The notes beneath the pieces are model-generated. The model was given only the letters and a program-made list of their open reading frames with translations, was not told where the DNA came from and did no database searches. Below, piece by piece: positions 32,622 through 43,932 of a DNA stretch of 64,000 nucleotides. The position numbers and the translations under genes are program-made. The stretch is taken from NCBI RefSeq assembly GCF_013167895.1, contig NZ_BLWC01000001.1, positions 5,146,001-5,210,000 of the forward strand. Reading direction: 5' to 3'. Each line of letters starts with the position of its first letter. Position 1 is the stretch's first letter. The DNA is from Streptomyces fulvorobeus (GTDB lineage: Bacteria; Actinomycetota; Actinomycetes; Streptomycetales; Streptomycetaceae).

Positions 32622-34382
32622 TCAGTCGTCGGCGAGGATCACGCACGACTCCGGCGGCAGGTGCAGCAGCCCGTCCGCCCCCGGTGCCTCGACCGGCTCC
32701 CACGCGGCCAGCACCCGGCCACCGCCGCCGCGGTGCCGCCCGCCGCCCAGCGGGATGGCGGCCGGCGTGCCGGAGAGGTTGACCGCGATCCGCAGATCAC
32801 CCCTGCGGTAGGCCAGCCAGCGGGCGGCCTCGTCGTACGCGGTCCGCACGGTGGCCAGGTCCGGGTCGTGCAGGTCGGGCATCGCGCGGCGCAGCGCGAT
32901 CAGTTCGCGGTACCAGGCGTGCACCCGGGCGTGCGGTGCGCGCTCCTGTTCGCTCCAGTCGAGACAGGAGCGGTCACGGGTGGCGGGGTCCTGTGGATCG
33001 GGAATCTCCTCCTCCGCCCAGCCGTGCGCCCCGAACTCACGCCGCCGCCCGTTGCGGACGGCCTCCGCGAGTTCCGGGTCGGTGTGGTCGGTGAAGAACT
33101 GCCACGGGGTACCGGCGCCCCACTCCTCGCCCATGAAGAGCATCGGGGTGAAGGGCGCGGTGAGCACCAGGGCTCCCGTGCACGCCTGGAGGCCGGGGGA
33201 GAGGGAGGCGGCGAGCCGGTCACCGAGGGCCCGGTTGCCGATCTGGTCATGGGTCTGCGCGTAGCCGACGAAGCGGTGGGCGGCGGCCCTGGTGACGTCG
33301 ACGGGGCGGCCGTGGGTGCGGCCGCGGAAGCTGGAGTACGTACCGTCGTGGAAGAAGGCACTGGTCATGGTCTTGGCGAGGGCCGCGAGCGGGGCGGCGG
33401 CGAAGTCCGCGTAATACCCCTGGGACTCACCCGTGAGCGCGGTGTGCAGGGCGTGGTGGAAGTCGTCGTTCCACTGGGCGTGCAGCCCCAAGCCCCCGGA
33501 CGCGCGCGGAGTGGTCGTGCGCGGGTCGCAGAGATCGGACTCGGCGATGAGCGAGAGGGGCCTGCCGGTGTCCGCCGCGAGCGCGTCGACCGCCGTGGAG
33601 AGCTCCTCCAGGAAGGTGAGCGCCCGGCTGTCGGCGAGGGCGTGGACGGCGTCCAGCCGCAGCCCGTCGAGGTGGTAGTCGCGCAGCCAGGCGAGCGCGC
33701 TCCCCAGCAGATACGCCCGCACCTCGTCCGAGCCCGGCGCGTCCAGGTTCACGGCCGCGCCCCACGGGGTGTGATGCGTGTCGGTGAAGTAGGGGCCGAA
33801 GGCGGGAAGGTAGTTGCCGGAGGGGCCCAGATGGTTGTGGACGACGTCCAGGACGACGCCGAGCCCCAGGCCGTGCGCCGCGTCGACGAACCGTTTCAGC
33901 CCGGCCGGGCCGCCGTACGGCTCGTGCACGGCCCACAGCGACACCCCCTCGTATCCCCACCCGTGGGTCCCCGGGAACGGGCAGACGGGCATCAGCGACA
34001 CGTGGGTGATGCCGAGCTCGGCGAGGTGCCCGAGCCGTTCGGCGGCGGCGTCGAAGGTGCCCGCCCCGGTGTACGTGCCGACGTGCAGCTCGTACAGCAC
34101 GGCGCCGGGCAGCCCCCGTCCCGCCCACTCGTTGCGCCAGACGTGGGTGTTGTGGTCGTACACGGCGCTCAGGCCGTCCGGCCCGTCCGGCTGGCGGCGC
34201 GAGCGCGGGTCGGGGAGCACGGGTCCGCCGTCCACCGAGAAACCGTAGCGGTCACCGTCGACGGCCTCCGCCGACGTGGTCCACCAGCCCGGCCGCGTCG
34301 AGTCCCGCTCCATCGGCCGCGTGCCGTCCGCAACCCTGAGCCCGACCGACTCCGCGTCGGGTGCCCACACCTCGAACTGCAT
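32622..34382 (-). CDS. treZ: Malto-oligosyltrehalose trehalohydrolase
   Basis: A 586-residue GH13 enzyme that releases trehalose from maltooligosyl-trehalose made by TreY. An N-terminal CBM48-like domain (QFEVWAPDAESVGL) precedes the barrel with VVLDVVHNHLG (region I), LDGLRLDAVHAL (nucleophile Asp), LIAESDL (acid/base Glu) and YAQTHDQIGN. The length is typical. treY and glgX lie about 5 kb further right on the same strand, separated by unrelated genes. Confidence 0.95.
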   Translation of the reverse strand: MQFEVWAPDAESVGLRVADGTRPMERDSTRPGWWTTSAEAVDGDRYGFSVDGGPVLPDPRSRRQPDGPDGLSAVYDHNTHVWRNEWAGRGLPGAVLYELHVGTYTGAGTFDAAAERLGHLAELGITHVSLMPVCPFPGTHGWGYEGVSLWAVHEPYGGPAGLKRFVDAAHGLGLGVVLDVVHNHLGPSGNYLPAFGPYFTDTHHTPWGAAVNLDAPGSDEVRAYLLGSALAWLRDYHLDGLRLDAVHALADSRALTFLEELSTAVDALAADTGRPLSLIAESDLCDPRTTTPRASGGLGLHAQWNDDFHHALHTALTGESQGYYADFAAAPLAALAKTMTSAFFHDGTYSSFRGRTHGRPVDVTRAAAHRFVGYAQTHDQIGNRALGDRLAASLSPGLQACTGALVLTAPFTPMLFMGEEWGAGTPWQFFTDHTDPELAEAVRNGRRREFGAHGWAEEEIPDPQDPATRDRSCLDWSEQERAPHARVHAWYRELIALRRAMPDLHDPDLATVRTAYDEAARWLAYRRGDLRIAVNLSGTPAAIPLGGGRHRGGGGRVLAAWEPVEAPGADGLLHLPPESCVILADD

Positions 34383-34493
34383 GCGCCACTCCTCGTCCGT
34401 CGACCGGCTGCCCCCTGATCATTGCCCTGCCGTGTTTCCCCTCATACGTGGCAGGGCCGAGCGGCCGGGGAAGGTCGCCCGGGCGGCTGGCAC

Positions 34494-34528
34494 CCGGACC
34501 GGGGCGGGAGGCGCCCGCCCCGGTCCGG
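34494..34528 (-). terminator. Strong terminator after the GNAT gene
   Basis: CCGGACCGGGGCGGG (34494-34508) pairs perfectly with CCCGCCCCGGTCCGG (34514-34528) around a 5-nt loop. The 15-bp stem begins 9 nt past the GNAT stop codon. Confidence 0.75.
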
Positions 34529-34537
34529 ACAGAGGCC

Positions 34538-35449
34538 CTAGACCAGGTGGACGCGCTCCTGCGTCACGGGGTGACCCGCCCGCGCGAACGCGGCGGCCAT
34601 CGGCACGTTCCCCCGGTCCGTCGCGCCCGTGATGGACTCGGCGCCCTCGGCGGCCAGGAAGTGCGTGCACTCCACGAGCAGGTCGTAGCCGTATCCGTGG
34701 CCCCGCGCCTCGGGCACGACGCCGATGAAGCCGACGCACGGACCCGACGGGTTGCGGGCGGGCACGTGGATGCCGGCCACCTCGCCGTCCGGCGTGTACG
34801 CGAGCTGCCACCAGGAACGGGGCGAGGGGCACCAGTGGAAGAAGTCCAGCTCCTCCTGGGCCGCCGCCTCCAGTCCCCCCGGCCCTTCGATGGCGCGCCG
34901 GGCGTGCGCGTCCAGGGTGACGGAGTGGACGCGGCGCAGGACGTCGAGGATCACCGCGTCATCGGGTTCCGGACGGAACGTCAGCCGGCCGGGCCGCTCC
35001 GGAATCCCGCAGTCCGGGGTCCAGAGATAGCGGAACCGCTCGACGAGCGGCTCCATGCCGGCCGCGGTGGCGGCGGCGATGCGGGCCTCGGCCGCCGCGC
35101 GCACGGCGGGGACCTCCCGCCAGTCCGCCGGCAGGATCAGCTCGTACTCCGCGTGCAGCGGGGAGCGGCGCAGCAGTTCGGTGCCCGCCGCGTCCTCACC
35201 CTCGGCGAAGTCGAACCAGTTGAGGAGCACCGGCTCGGTGTCGCCGGGCCCCGACCACCAGGCGGCCCTGGCGACGACGGTGCCGTCCCGCAGGGCGACC
35301 CAGGTCCACTCGGGGCGGTACTCCCCGCCCTCGGCGACCGTGCCGTAGCGGTGTCCGAAAGCCGCGCGGCCGACGAGGCCGTCATCGTGCAGGGAATCGA
35401 AAAGGGAAGCGTCGCTCGGAGTGAGCGCGCGGATGACCAGACCGGTCAT
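34538..35449 (-). CDS. GNAT family N-acetyltransferase
   Basis: A 303-residue acetyltransferase. The N-terminal half is a degenerate GNAT repeat; the C-terminal half has the acetyl-CoA loop VVPEARGHGYGYDLL and the following NVPMAAAFARAGHPV strand-helix. The acceptor is unknown. GAGGA lies 8 nt before the ATG at 35449. A short frame with a strong ribosome binding site ends 33 nt upstream and may belong to the same transcript. Confidence 0.88.
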   Translation of the reverse strand: MTGLVIRALTPSDASLFDSLHDDGLVGRAAFGHRYGTVAEGGEYRPEWTWVALRDGTVVARAAWWSGPGDTEPVLLNWFDFAEGEDAAGTELLRRSPLHAEYELILPADWREVPAVRAAAEARIAAATAAGMEPLVERFRYLWTPDCGIPERPGRLTFRPEPDDAVILDVLRRVHSVTLDAHARRAIEGPGGLEAAAQEELDFFHWCPSPRSWWQLAYTPDGEVAGIHVPARNPSGPCVGFIGVVPEARGHGYGYDLLVECTHFLAAEGAESITGATDRGNVPMAAAFARAGHPVTQERVHLV

Positions 35450-35482
35450 GGAAATGTCCTCTGGGACGAAGCGCGCCCCCGG

Positions 35483-35569
35483 TCAGACGGGGTCCGACAC
35501 CGCCCTGCGGGCGGGACGGGAGCGCGGGAACGAAGTGGTACGCGGGGTGGTGCCGTCGCTGGTGCGCAC
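35483..35569 (-). CDS. Possible 28-residue leader ORF upstream of the GNAT gene
   Basis: A GTG at 35569 is preceded, 9 nt away, by AAGGAGG, one of the best Shine-Dalgarno sequences in the window. The encoded peptide (VRTSDGTTPRTTSFP..., Thr/Arg-rich) ends at 35483, 33 nt before the GNAT ATG. It could be a leader peptide or small protein; codon bias is too short to judge. Confidence 0.35.
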   Translation of the reverse strand: MRTSDGTTPRTTSFPRSRPARRAVSDPV

Positions 35570-35735
35570 TGTTCTCGCCTCCTTCCTCGACCGTGGCCTC
35601 TGACGTCGCGGCTGACCGTAGCGCGGTCCCGGGCGGGCCGTCCACGGGTTTTTCCCTTCTCCGCCGTGAACGGCCCCAGGGAGAAGGGGGAGTTCTTCTG
35701 GACACGTCGGCCCGGTCGGACCGACAATCAGACAT

Positions 35736-36302
35736 GTGACGTCCTCCTCCGAGTTCCAGACGTATCCCGCGCGGCTCTCCGACGCCCAGCGCGACCGTGT
35801 GCTCGGTGTGCTCAGAGACGGCGCGGCGCAGGGCAAGCTCTCGCACGACACGTTCATGCGGCGGATGGAACTGGCCCTCGTCGCCCGGCGCGCCGAGGAA
35901 CTGGACGTACTCACCCACGATCTGGAATCCGGTGGCCGCTGGACGCGCGGACTGTTCCGCGCGGTCGGCGGCGTATCGGCCTTCTCCGTACGGCTGCGCA
36001 GGGCGTGGACGTCCGAGCGGCTGCCCAGACTCCTGCTGCCCGCACCCGGCCCGCGGCCCCTGTTCATCGGGCGCGACCCGGGGAACGGGCTGCGGCTCAA
36101 CCACGAGACGGTCTCGCGGACGCACGCCGAACTCACCGCGCACGGCAGCCGGTGGGTCCTGCGCGACCTGGGTTCGACGAACGGCACCTGTGTCAACGGC
36201 CAGCGGGTCACCGGCTCGGTGCCGGTGCGCGACGGGGACCAGGTGAGCTTCGGGCGGATGAGCTTCCGCCTCACCGCGCCCGCACCGAGGCCACCGGCCT
36301 GA
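35736..36302 (+). CDS. DUF1707 and FHA domain protein
   Basis: A 188-residue protein. Residues of about 10-60 are a DUF1707 domain (ARLSDAQRDRVLGVLRDG through HDTFMRRMELAL). Residues of about 108-185 form a phosphothreonine-binding FHA domain with IGRDPGNGLRL, ETVSRTHAEL and LGSTNGTCVNG. It probably reads Ser/Thr kinase signalling, but no kinase is adjacent. The GTG at 35736 is the first plausible start. Confidence 0.92.
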   Translation: MTSSSEFQTYPARLSDAQRDRVLGVLRDGAAQGKLSHDTFMRRMELALVARRAEELDVLTHDLESGGRWTRGLFRAVGGVSAFSVRLRRAWTSERLPRLLLPAPGPRPLFIGRDPGNGLRLNHETVSRTHAELTAHGSRWVLRDLGSTNGTCVNGQRVTGSVPVRDGDQVSFGRMSFRLTAPAPRPPA

Positions 36303-36561
36303 CAGCCCCGCCCCGCCCGTGACGGATCGGACCTGCTGCCCGCGGTCGCCGCGTTTCCCGGAGCCGCCGGCCCGTACGGACCCACGTCCTTGACCACCCC
36401 GACACCGGCGGTGCGCTCCCGGCGTCCGAAGCCGTGAGCACCGGGCGCGGCCCGGCCCGTCACCCGAACAGCCGCACCTCCACTGCGCCGCACCCCCGGC
36501 AGTGATGGGCTGAGGGCCTGGCGCACACGCGTCGGACGGCGACGCGACCCCGGGGGGACCG

Positions 36562-37659
36562 ATGCAGACCGGCCCGGCCGCCGAGAGCCCAGGCACCGAC
36601 AGCCCCCGCAGCCGTGAGCTCGCGGAGGCACTCAGCGTCCTGACGCCGGGCGCCGACCAGGACCCGTACCGGCTGCGCCTCTACCGCCGGCTCCGCGAGG
36701 ACCACCCGCTGACGTACGACACCGGCCTCGGCGCCTGGCTGCTCAGCCGGTACGCCGACGTGGCCGCCGCGCTCACCGACCCCCGCTTCGCGGGCTACCC
36801 GCACGAGGGCGCTCCCCGAGGCGGCACCGCGCCCCTCGGGCTCTGCCGGGGCAGCCTGGACTGCGCGCCCCTGCCCGGCGGCGCCCGCCACCGGCCCGCG
36901 GTGCAGCCGGCCCCGGGCGGCGCGGCCCTGGCACGGACCGCCTACGTCCTGGCGCGCCGGATAGCCGGCCGGGAGCAGGCCGACCTCGTACCGGAGTTCT
37001 GCCACTGGCTTCCGCTCGGCGGCGCCGTCACCGCTGCCGGGCTCGCGCACCCCGGCCTCACCCCGCTCTCCCGCGCCGACCTCCACCTGAGGATGGCCCG
37101 GGCCCCGGCGACCACCTGCGCCGCGCACACCGCGCTCCGCGAGACGGCCCTCGCCTCGTTCCTCGCCAACGTCCTGGACGAGCCCTGCCTCCTGGAGGTA
37201 CTCGGCACCGACCCGGACCTCATCGTGGGCGCCTGGACGGAGACCCTGCGCCGCGATCCGCCGGTGCAGATCGTCCTGCGCCGTACCGTCACCGACGTGC
37301 CCGTCAGCGGTGGCACACTCCCGGCGGGGGCCGCGGTCGCCTGCCTGATGGGCGCGGCGGGACGCGACCCCGACCGCTTCGCCGCACCCGACCGCTTCGA
37401 CCCGTTCAGGCCCGACCCGGGGCACCTCACCACCGGGCCCGCGCACTGCCCGGCGGTCCTCCTGGGCCGGCTGGAAGCCGAACAAGGGCTGCACGCCCTG
37501 CTCGACGCCATGCCCGGCATCCGCTGGGCGGAGGGATTCAGGCCCACCGCCACCGGCCTCCTCACCCGGGGTCCCCGGACCCTTCTCGTACGGCCTTGCG
37601 GAGCAGTGCCACCGGCCGTTCGGCGAACAGCTCGGCGAGCTCGACCACCGGACCTGTGA
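36562..37659 (+). CDS. Diverged cytochrome P450
   Basis: A 365-residue P450-like protein, shorter than the usual 400. The N-terminal region (DPYRLRLYRRLREDHP) and WTETLRRDPP, which carries the ExxR motif ETLR, are P450-like, as are DPDRFAAPDRFDPFRPD and the Cys-ligand loop TGPAHCPAVLLGRLEAE. The usual FGxGxHxCxG is degraded, with the cysteine kept but the aromatic and two glycines lost, and no AGxxT I-helix motif is visible. Catalysis may be altered or lost. There is no ferredoxin gene nearby. Its last 98 bp overlap treY on the other strand. Confidence 0.72.
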   Translation: MQTGPAAESPGTDSPRSRELAEALSVLTPGADQDPYRLRLYRRLREDHPLTYDTGLGAWLLSRYADVAAALTDPRFAGYPHEGAPRGGTAPLGLCRGSLDCAPLPGGARHRPAVQPAPGGAALARTAYVLARRIAGREQADLVPEFCHWLPLGGAVTAAGLAHPGLTPLSRADLHLRMARAPATTCAAHTALRETALASFLANVLDEPCLLEVLGTDPDLIVGAWTETLRRDPPVQIVLRRTVTDVPVSGGTLPAGAAVACLMGAAGRDPDRFAAPDRFDPFRPDPGHLTTGPAHCPAVLLGRLEAEQGLHALLDAMPGIRWAEGFRPTATGLLTRGPRTLLVRPCGAVPPAVRRTARRARPPDL

Positions 37660-39988
37660 ACTCCCTCTCCGGTGACAGCAGATCACGCCACGGCCCCGCG
37701 CCGGGCAGCGTCAGTGCCGTGCCGCGCCAGCCGCCCTCATCGGCGAGGCGCAGGGAGAGCCGGGTCACCGCGGTGACGACCTCGCCCGACCTGGCGAAGG
37801 CCACGCAGTGGGCCGCCGCGGGGCCGTGCGCCGCCAGCGCGGTGTACGTCCCCCGCTCCCCGAAGAACTCGGGCCGCTCACGCCGCAGGCCCAGCGCCGC
37901 CACCGTGAGCGCGGTCTTCTCGTCGGCCTCGCCGTCGGGCTCCCGGAACGGGCTGCGGTTGTCCGGGTCGACGAGAGCGAGATACTCCCGCTCCGTGCCC
38001 TGGTACAGATCCGGCACGCCCGGCATCGTCAGCTGCACCAGAGCCGCGCCCAGCACACTGGCCCGCACCTGGGGGCGGAGGGAGGCCGCGAACCGCGTCA
38101 GCAGCGTCCGCGCGGGGCCCGCGTCGCTGCCGGGCCCCGCCGCGACGAAGTCCGCCACCGCCCGCTCGTACGCCGGATCGGGCTCGGTCCAGCTGGTGAA
38201 CAGGCCCGCCTCCCGCACGGCCTTGAGCAGCGCGGGCTCCAGCCGCGCCGCCAGCTCCTCCGCCGGGAGGTCCGCGCAGCCGTACGCGGACTGCCACGCC
38301 TGCCAGGCCAGCTGCGGGTCGGGAGCGGCCGGCGCGGTGGCCCGGGTCACCTGCGCCATCAGGGACGACCACTGCTCAGGACACTCCGAGAGCGCCGCGA
38401 TCCTGGCCCGCACGTCGGCGCTCCGCTTGGTGTCGTGCGTGGTCAGCACCGTGCCCGTGGCGGGCCAGTCACGGGCGAGGCGCGCGCAGAACGCGTGGAA
38501 CTCCTGCGGTGACACCGCGGGCAGGCCCGGGTCCCCGCCCACCTCGGTCGCCGAGATCAGCGGTACGTAGCGGTAGAACGCGGTGTCCTCGACCGACTTG
38601 GCGTGCAATGCCGACGCGGTCTGCGCGAACCGCGCGCAGAACGCCGTCTGCGCGTCGCCCGCGCCGAGCCGGCCCAGCGCCAGTTCCCGCACCACGTCGA
38701 CGGCCGCGGCCTCCTCGGCCACGGAGAACACCGCCTTCGCGTCCCGCACCGCCTCCGGCGGCAGGGCCGACTCCGCGAGTGCGGTGACCGGGCCGCCCGC
38801 GGTGACGTAGGGGCGGTAGACGGGAACGCGGACGAGCAGTTCGGTGACGGCCGCCTGGAGGGCCCAGGGCGCGTGGTCGCGCAGCGCGGGGTCCTGGGCG
38901 CACACCTCGGCGGCGAGCCGGGTCAGCCAGCGGGTCTCGGCGGCCAGTTCGTGGTTGACCACGCGGTACGCGGCCCGGCGCACCGTCGCCTTCCAGTGGC
39001 CCCCGCGGTCCTCGGGCGGACCGGCGAAGTCCCGGTAGCGGCCCAGCAGCTCGGCCGAGCCCGTGGGGTCGGTGAAGAGCCCGTCGATCCGGTGGAGCGC
39101 GTCGTATCCCGTGGTCCCGGCGACCGCCCAGCCGGCGGGCAGGGTCTCGGAGCCGGTGAGGATCTTCTCCACCACCGTCCACCGGCCGCCGGACGCCTCG
39201 CTCAGCTGCTCCAGGTAGGCGGCGGGCTCCGCCAGCCCGTCCGGGTGGTCGATACGCAGCCCGTCCACGACACCGTCGCTCAGGAGTTCGAGGATCTTGG
39301 CGTGGGTGGCGGCGAAGACCTCGGGGTGTTCCACCCGTACGCCGATCAGCTCGGAGATGGTGAAGAACCGCCGGTAGTTCAGCTCCGTACGGGCGAGGCG
39401 CCACCAGGCGAGCCGGTAGTGCTGGGCGTTCAGCAGTTCGGGCAGGGGCAGCCCGGCCGTGCCCTCGCGCAGGGGGAACTCCTGCTCGCCGTAGCGCAGC
39501 ACCGGAGCGCCCGCCCTCTCTCCAGGGCCCGGCCCGTCTTCCGTGCCCACCTCGAAGTGGCCGATCTCGTCGGCGAGAGGGCCCGCGAGCACGGGCAGCA
39601 GCACCTTGCCGCCGCCCGCCGTCCAGTCGATGTCGAACCATCGCGCGTACGGCGACGTCCGCCCCTCGCGCAGCACCTCCCACAGCTGGCGGTTGTGGCG
39701 GGGCGCTGCCGCCATGTGGTTCGGCACGATGTCCAGCACCAGTCCGAGGCCGTACTCCCTGGCGGTCGCGGACAGTTGCCGCAGCCCCGCCTCGCCGCCG
39801 AGCTCCGCGCGTACGCGGCTGTGGTCGACGACGTCGTAGCCGTGCCGGGAACCCGGAACGGCCTCCAGGACGGGTGACAGGTGCAGATGGGAGACACCGA
39901 GTGCGGCGAGATACGGCACTGCCTTACCGGCAGCGGAGAAGGGGAAGTCCGGCTGGAGCTGGAGTCGGTACGTGGCGGTGGGCGTCAT
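37562..39988 (-). CDS. treY: Malto-oligosyltrehalose synthase
   Basis: An 808-residue GH13 transglucosidase that converts the reducing end of maltodextrins to a trehalose unit. MTPTATYRLQLQPDFPFS opens the protein; LVLDIVPNHMA is region I, VDGLRIDHPDGL holds the nucleophile and TVVEKIL the acid/base Glu. The ATG at 39988 matches the family's usual start; ATG 40006 is possible, while one at 40066 lies inside a terminator hairpin and is rejected. It pairs functionally with treZ. Confidence 0.93.
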   Translation of the reverse strand: MTPTATYRLQLQPDFPFSAAGKAVPYLAALGVSHLHLSPVLEAVPGSRHGYDVVDHSRVRAELGGEAGLRQLSATAREYGLGLVLDIVPNHMAAAPRHNRQLWEVLREGRTSPYARWFDIDWTAGGGKVLLPVLAGPLADEIGHFEVGTEDGPGPGERAGAPVLRYGEQEFPLREGTAGLPLPELLNAQHYRLAWWRLARTELNYRRFFTISELIGVRVEHPEVFAATHAKILELLSDGVVDGLRIDHPDGLAEPAAYLEQLSEASGGRWTVVEKILTGSETLPAGWAVAGTTGYDALHRIDGLFTDPTGSAELLGRYRDFAGPPEDRGGHWKATVRRAAYRVVNHELAAETRWLTRLAAEVCAQDPALRDHAPWALQAAVTELLVRVPVYRPYVTAGGPVTALAESALPPEAVRDAKAVFSVAEEAAAVDVVRELALGRLGAGDAQTAFCARFAQTASALHAKSVEDTAFYRYVPLISATEVGGDPGLPAVSPQEFHAFCARLARDWPATGTVLTTHDTKRSADVRARIAALSECPEQWSSLMAQVTRATAPAAPDPQLAWQAWQSAYGCADLPAEELAARLEPALLKAVREAGLFTSWTEPDPAYERAVADFVAAGPGSDAGPARTLLTRFAASLRPQVRASVLGAALVQLTMPGVPDLYQGTEREYLALVDPDNRSPFREPDGEADEKTALTVAALGLRRERPEFFGERGTYTALAAHGPAAAHCVAFARSGEVVTAVTRLSLRLADEGGWRGTALTLPGAGPWRDLLSPEREFTGPVVELAELFAERPVALLRKAVREGSGDPG

Positions 39989-40040
39989 GAACACGTAAGT
40001 ACCCATTACGGAGCCATCTGTGTCACGGCCCGTGCGGAAG

Positions 40041-40080
40041 GCCCCCTCCGGCGGCATCGGATTCACCCGCCGGAGGGGGC
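40041..40080 (-). terminator. Strong hairpin between glgX and treY
   Basis: GCCCCCTCCGGCGG (40041-40054) pairs perfectly with CCGCCGGAGGGGGC (40067-40080), with a 12-nt loop, starting 12 nt past the glgX stop. It suggests that treY is transcribed separately or by read-through. Confidence 0.75.
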
Positions 40081-40091
40081 TCGCGCCCGTG

Positions 40092-42254
<2,163 letters not shown>

Positions 42255-42602
42255 AGATCGACTCTTCCACTTCTGATCCGGGTGCCGCGGGGCCTTTCGG
42301 TCCGATACTCCCCGAAAGTGGGGCGTGCGCCTAGCACGTCGGCCGGTGCTGTCAACATCGAGCCCTTCGGGTACCGCCCCGGAGAGGAATCCGCGCGCCC
42401 CGTCCGCCCGACCGCGCGCCGGGGGCCCGGGAGCGGGTGCCTAACCATTATGAATCGGCTCACTCCGCCCGATCTTGCCGTAAGGAACAGGCTTGATTCA
42501 CGGGGCAGTTGGGAAAGCAGCCTACGCATCGGGCTGCATCGGCTCACCCTCGCGGAGTACCCTTCCTTGATCGTTGGTGGGGGAGTGGAAGGCGGTACGC
42601 GG
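42255..42602. other. Divergent promoter region of glgX and the HEPN gene
   Basis: 348 bp with no supported gene. It contains a small hairpin (CGTGC, 5 nt, GCACG at 42324-42338) and an AT-richer patch CTAACCATTATGAATCGG at about 42441-42458, the likeliest promoter area. I see no clear operator. Confidence 0.45.
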
Positions 42603-43835
42603 GTGAGCTCGGGAGGGTTCGAGCTACCCCCAGGTGGCCCAGGTCACGAGGGGGAACCGACCGATGCGCCGCCAGGGGCGGTCTCTCTCGCGCAGCCCAT
42701 GGAGATAGGCGCGGAGCTGGAGTGGGGACCGGACGCCTGGAGTGAGGTGCGGACACGTGCCCAGCGGGCCGGCCGGGCCTACATTTGGCTGAATCTCGTC
42801 GAACAGCGACTGCGTGCCGTGGTCGCCGCGGTGCTCCGGCCCATCTACGAACCCGTGCACGGCGAGGACTGGGTGGTGGCCGCCGCGGGCCCCGCCGGAC
42901 AGGAATGGGTGCAGCGGGCGGTCGCCGTACGCGAGGTCTCGCGCCGCAAGGGCTATCTGCTCGACCCGGCGGACGACAACGTCCTCAGCTTCCTGACCCT
43001 TCCCCAGCTCCGTGAGCTGATGGTCCAGCACTGGCCCTGCTTCGAGCCCTACTTCGACGACCGCCGGGACGTCGAGCTGGCCCTCGACGAGCTGGAGGTG
43101 GCGCGCAACGTGGTCTCCCGCAACCGCGCGCTGAACGAGGCGGTCCTCGCCCAGGCCGAACGGGCCTCCGCGCGCCTGCTGGAGATCCTGGGCAACGGGG
43201 CAGCCGTTCCGTCCGCCGACCGGCTGCCCGTGGACGCCGTCGAGGAACTGGTCGGCGACCGGTACGCCGACGTGGTCTCCGTCCACCCCGACCGGGTACG
43301 GCTCCAGCGCCAGCTGCCCGCCGAGGACCTGTTCGGCGGAGCGCGCCGCCTCGACGCGATCGGCATAGGGCTCAATCTGCTCGTGCAGAACTTCTCCGGC
43401 CGCCGGCTGGTCCGACTCGCCGAATCGGGCTGCCGGGTGCGGCTGCTCTTCATCAATCCGGCGAGCAGCGCGGTCAAGCGCAGAGAGCGGGAACTGGGGC
43501 TCAGAAAGGGCGAGCTGAGCCGTTCGGTGGAGATGAACATCCTTCACATGCGCCGGGTCCGCTCCAAGCTCCGGGACCCCGGGGCCTTCGAGATCCAGGT
43601 CTTCGACGAGACACCCCGCTTCACGGCCTATCTGGTGGACGGCGACGGGGCCGACGCGGTCGGTGTCGTGCAGCCCTATCTGCGGCGCGCCCGCGGCATG
43701 GAGGCCCCCGTGCTCGTGCTGCGGGGCGGCGGCCGGGCGGTGGTCAGGGCGGGCCAGGACAGCGAGCACGGCCTCTTCGAGACGTACCGCGAGGAGTTCG
43801 AGTCGGTCTGGACGGACTCCCGGCCGGTGTCCTGA
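42603..43835 (+). CDS. SAV2148-type HEPN domain protein
   Basis: A 410-residue protein. An N-terminal Pro/Gly-rich stretch of about 35 residues is followed by a conserved region (RAYIWLNLVEQRLRAVVAAV), then LALDELEVARNVVSRNRALN, the HEPN-like helix of this family, and a C-terminal domain with GGARRLDAIGIGLNLLVQN, CRVRLLFINPASSAVK and FEIQVFDETPRFTAYLVDG that resembles a PLD/TIR-like effector fold. Function is unknown; HEPN domains are often RNases, but the canonical RxxxxH is not evident. The GTG at 42603 is the likeliest start, with GTG 42585 possible. Confidence 0.82.
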   Translation: MSSGGFELPPGGPGHEGEPTDAPPGAVSLAQPMEIGAELEWGPDAWSEVRTRAQRAGRAYIWLNLVEQRLRAVVAAVLRPIYEPVHGEDWVVAAAGPAGQEWVQRAVAVREVSRRKGYLLDPADDNVLSFLTLPQLRELMVQHWPCFEPYFDDRRDVELALDELEVARNVVSRNRALNEAVLAQAERASARLLEILGNGAAVPSADRLPVDAVEELVGDRYADVVSVHPDRVRLQRQLPAEDLFGGARRLDAIGIGLNLLVQNFSGRRLVRLAESGCRVRLLFINPASSAVKRRERELGLRKGELSRSVEMNILHMRRVRSKLRDPGAFEIQVFDETPRFTAYLVDGDGADAVGVVQPYLRRARGMEAPVLVLRGGGRAVVRAGQDSEHGLFETYREEFESVWTDSRPVS

Positions 43836-43932
43836 CCCCCCGGGACCTCGGGGCCACTGTCCCTGAGCGTTGTCAGTGCCGCGTGCGATGGTGGTCGTCA
43901 TCCGGGGGAGAGCACCACGTAGGAGGTACGGG

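Noticed and set aside
36303..36561. Short frames between the FHA protein and the P450
   Set aside because: No ribosome binding site, domain or conserved pattern; the 259 bp look like ordinary intergenic sequence.
39989..40066. A longer treY starting at 40066
   Set aside because: That start lies inside the glgX terminator hairpin, and the added residues have no family counterpart.
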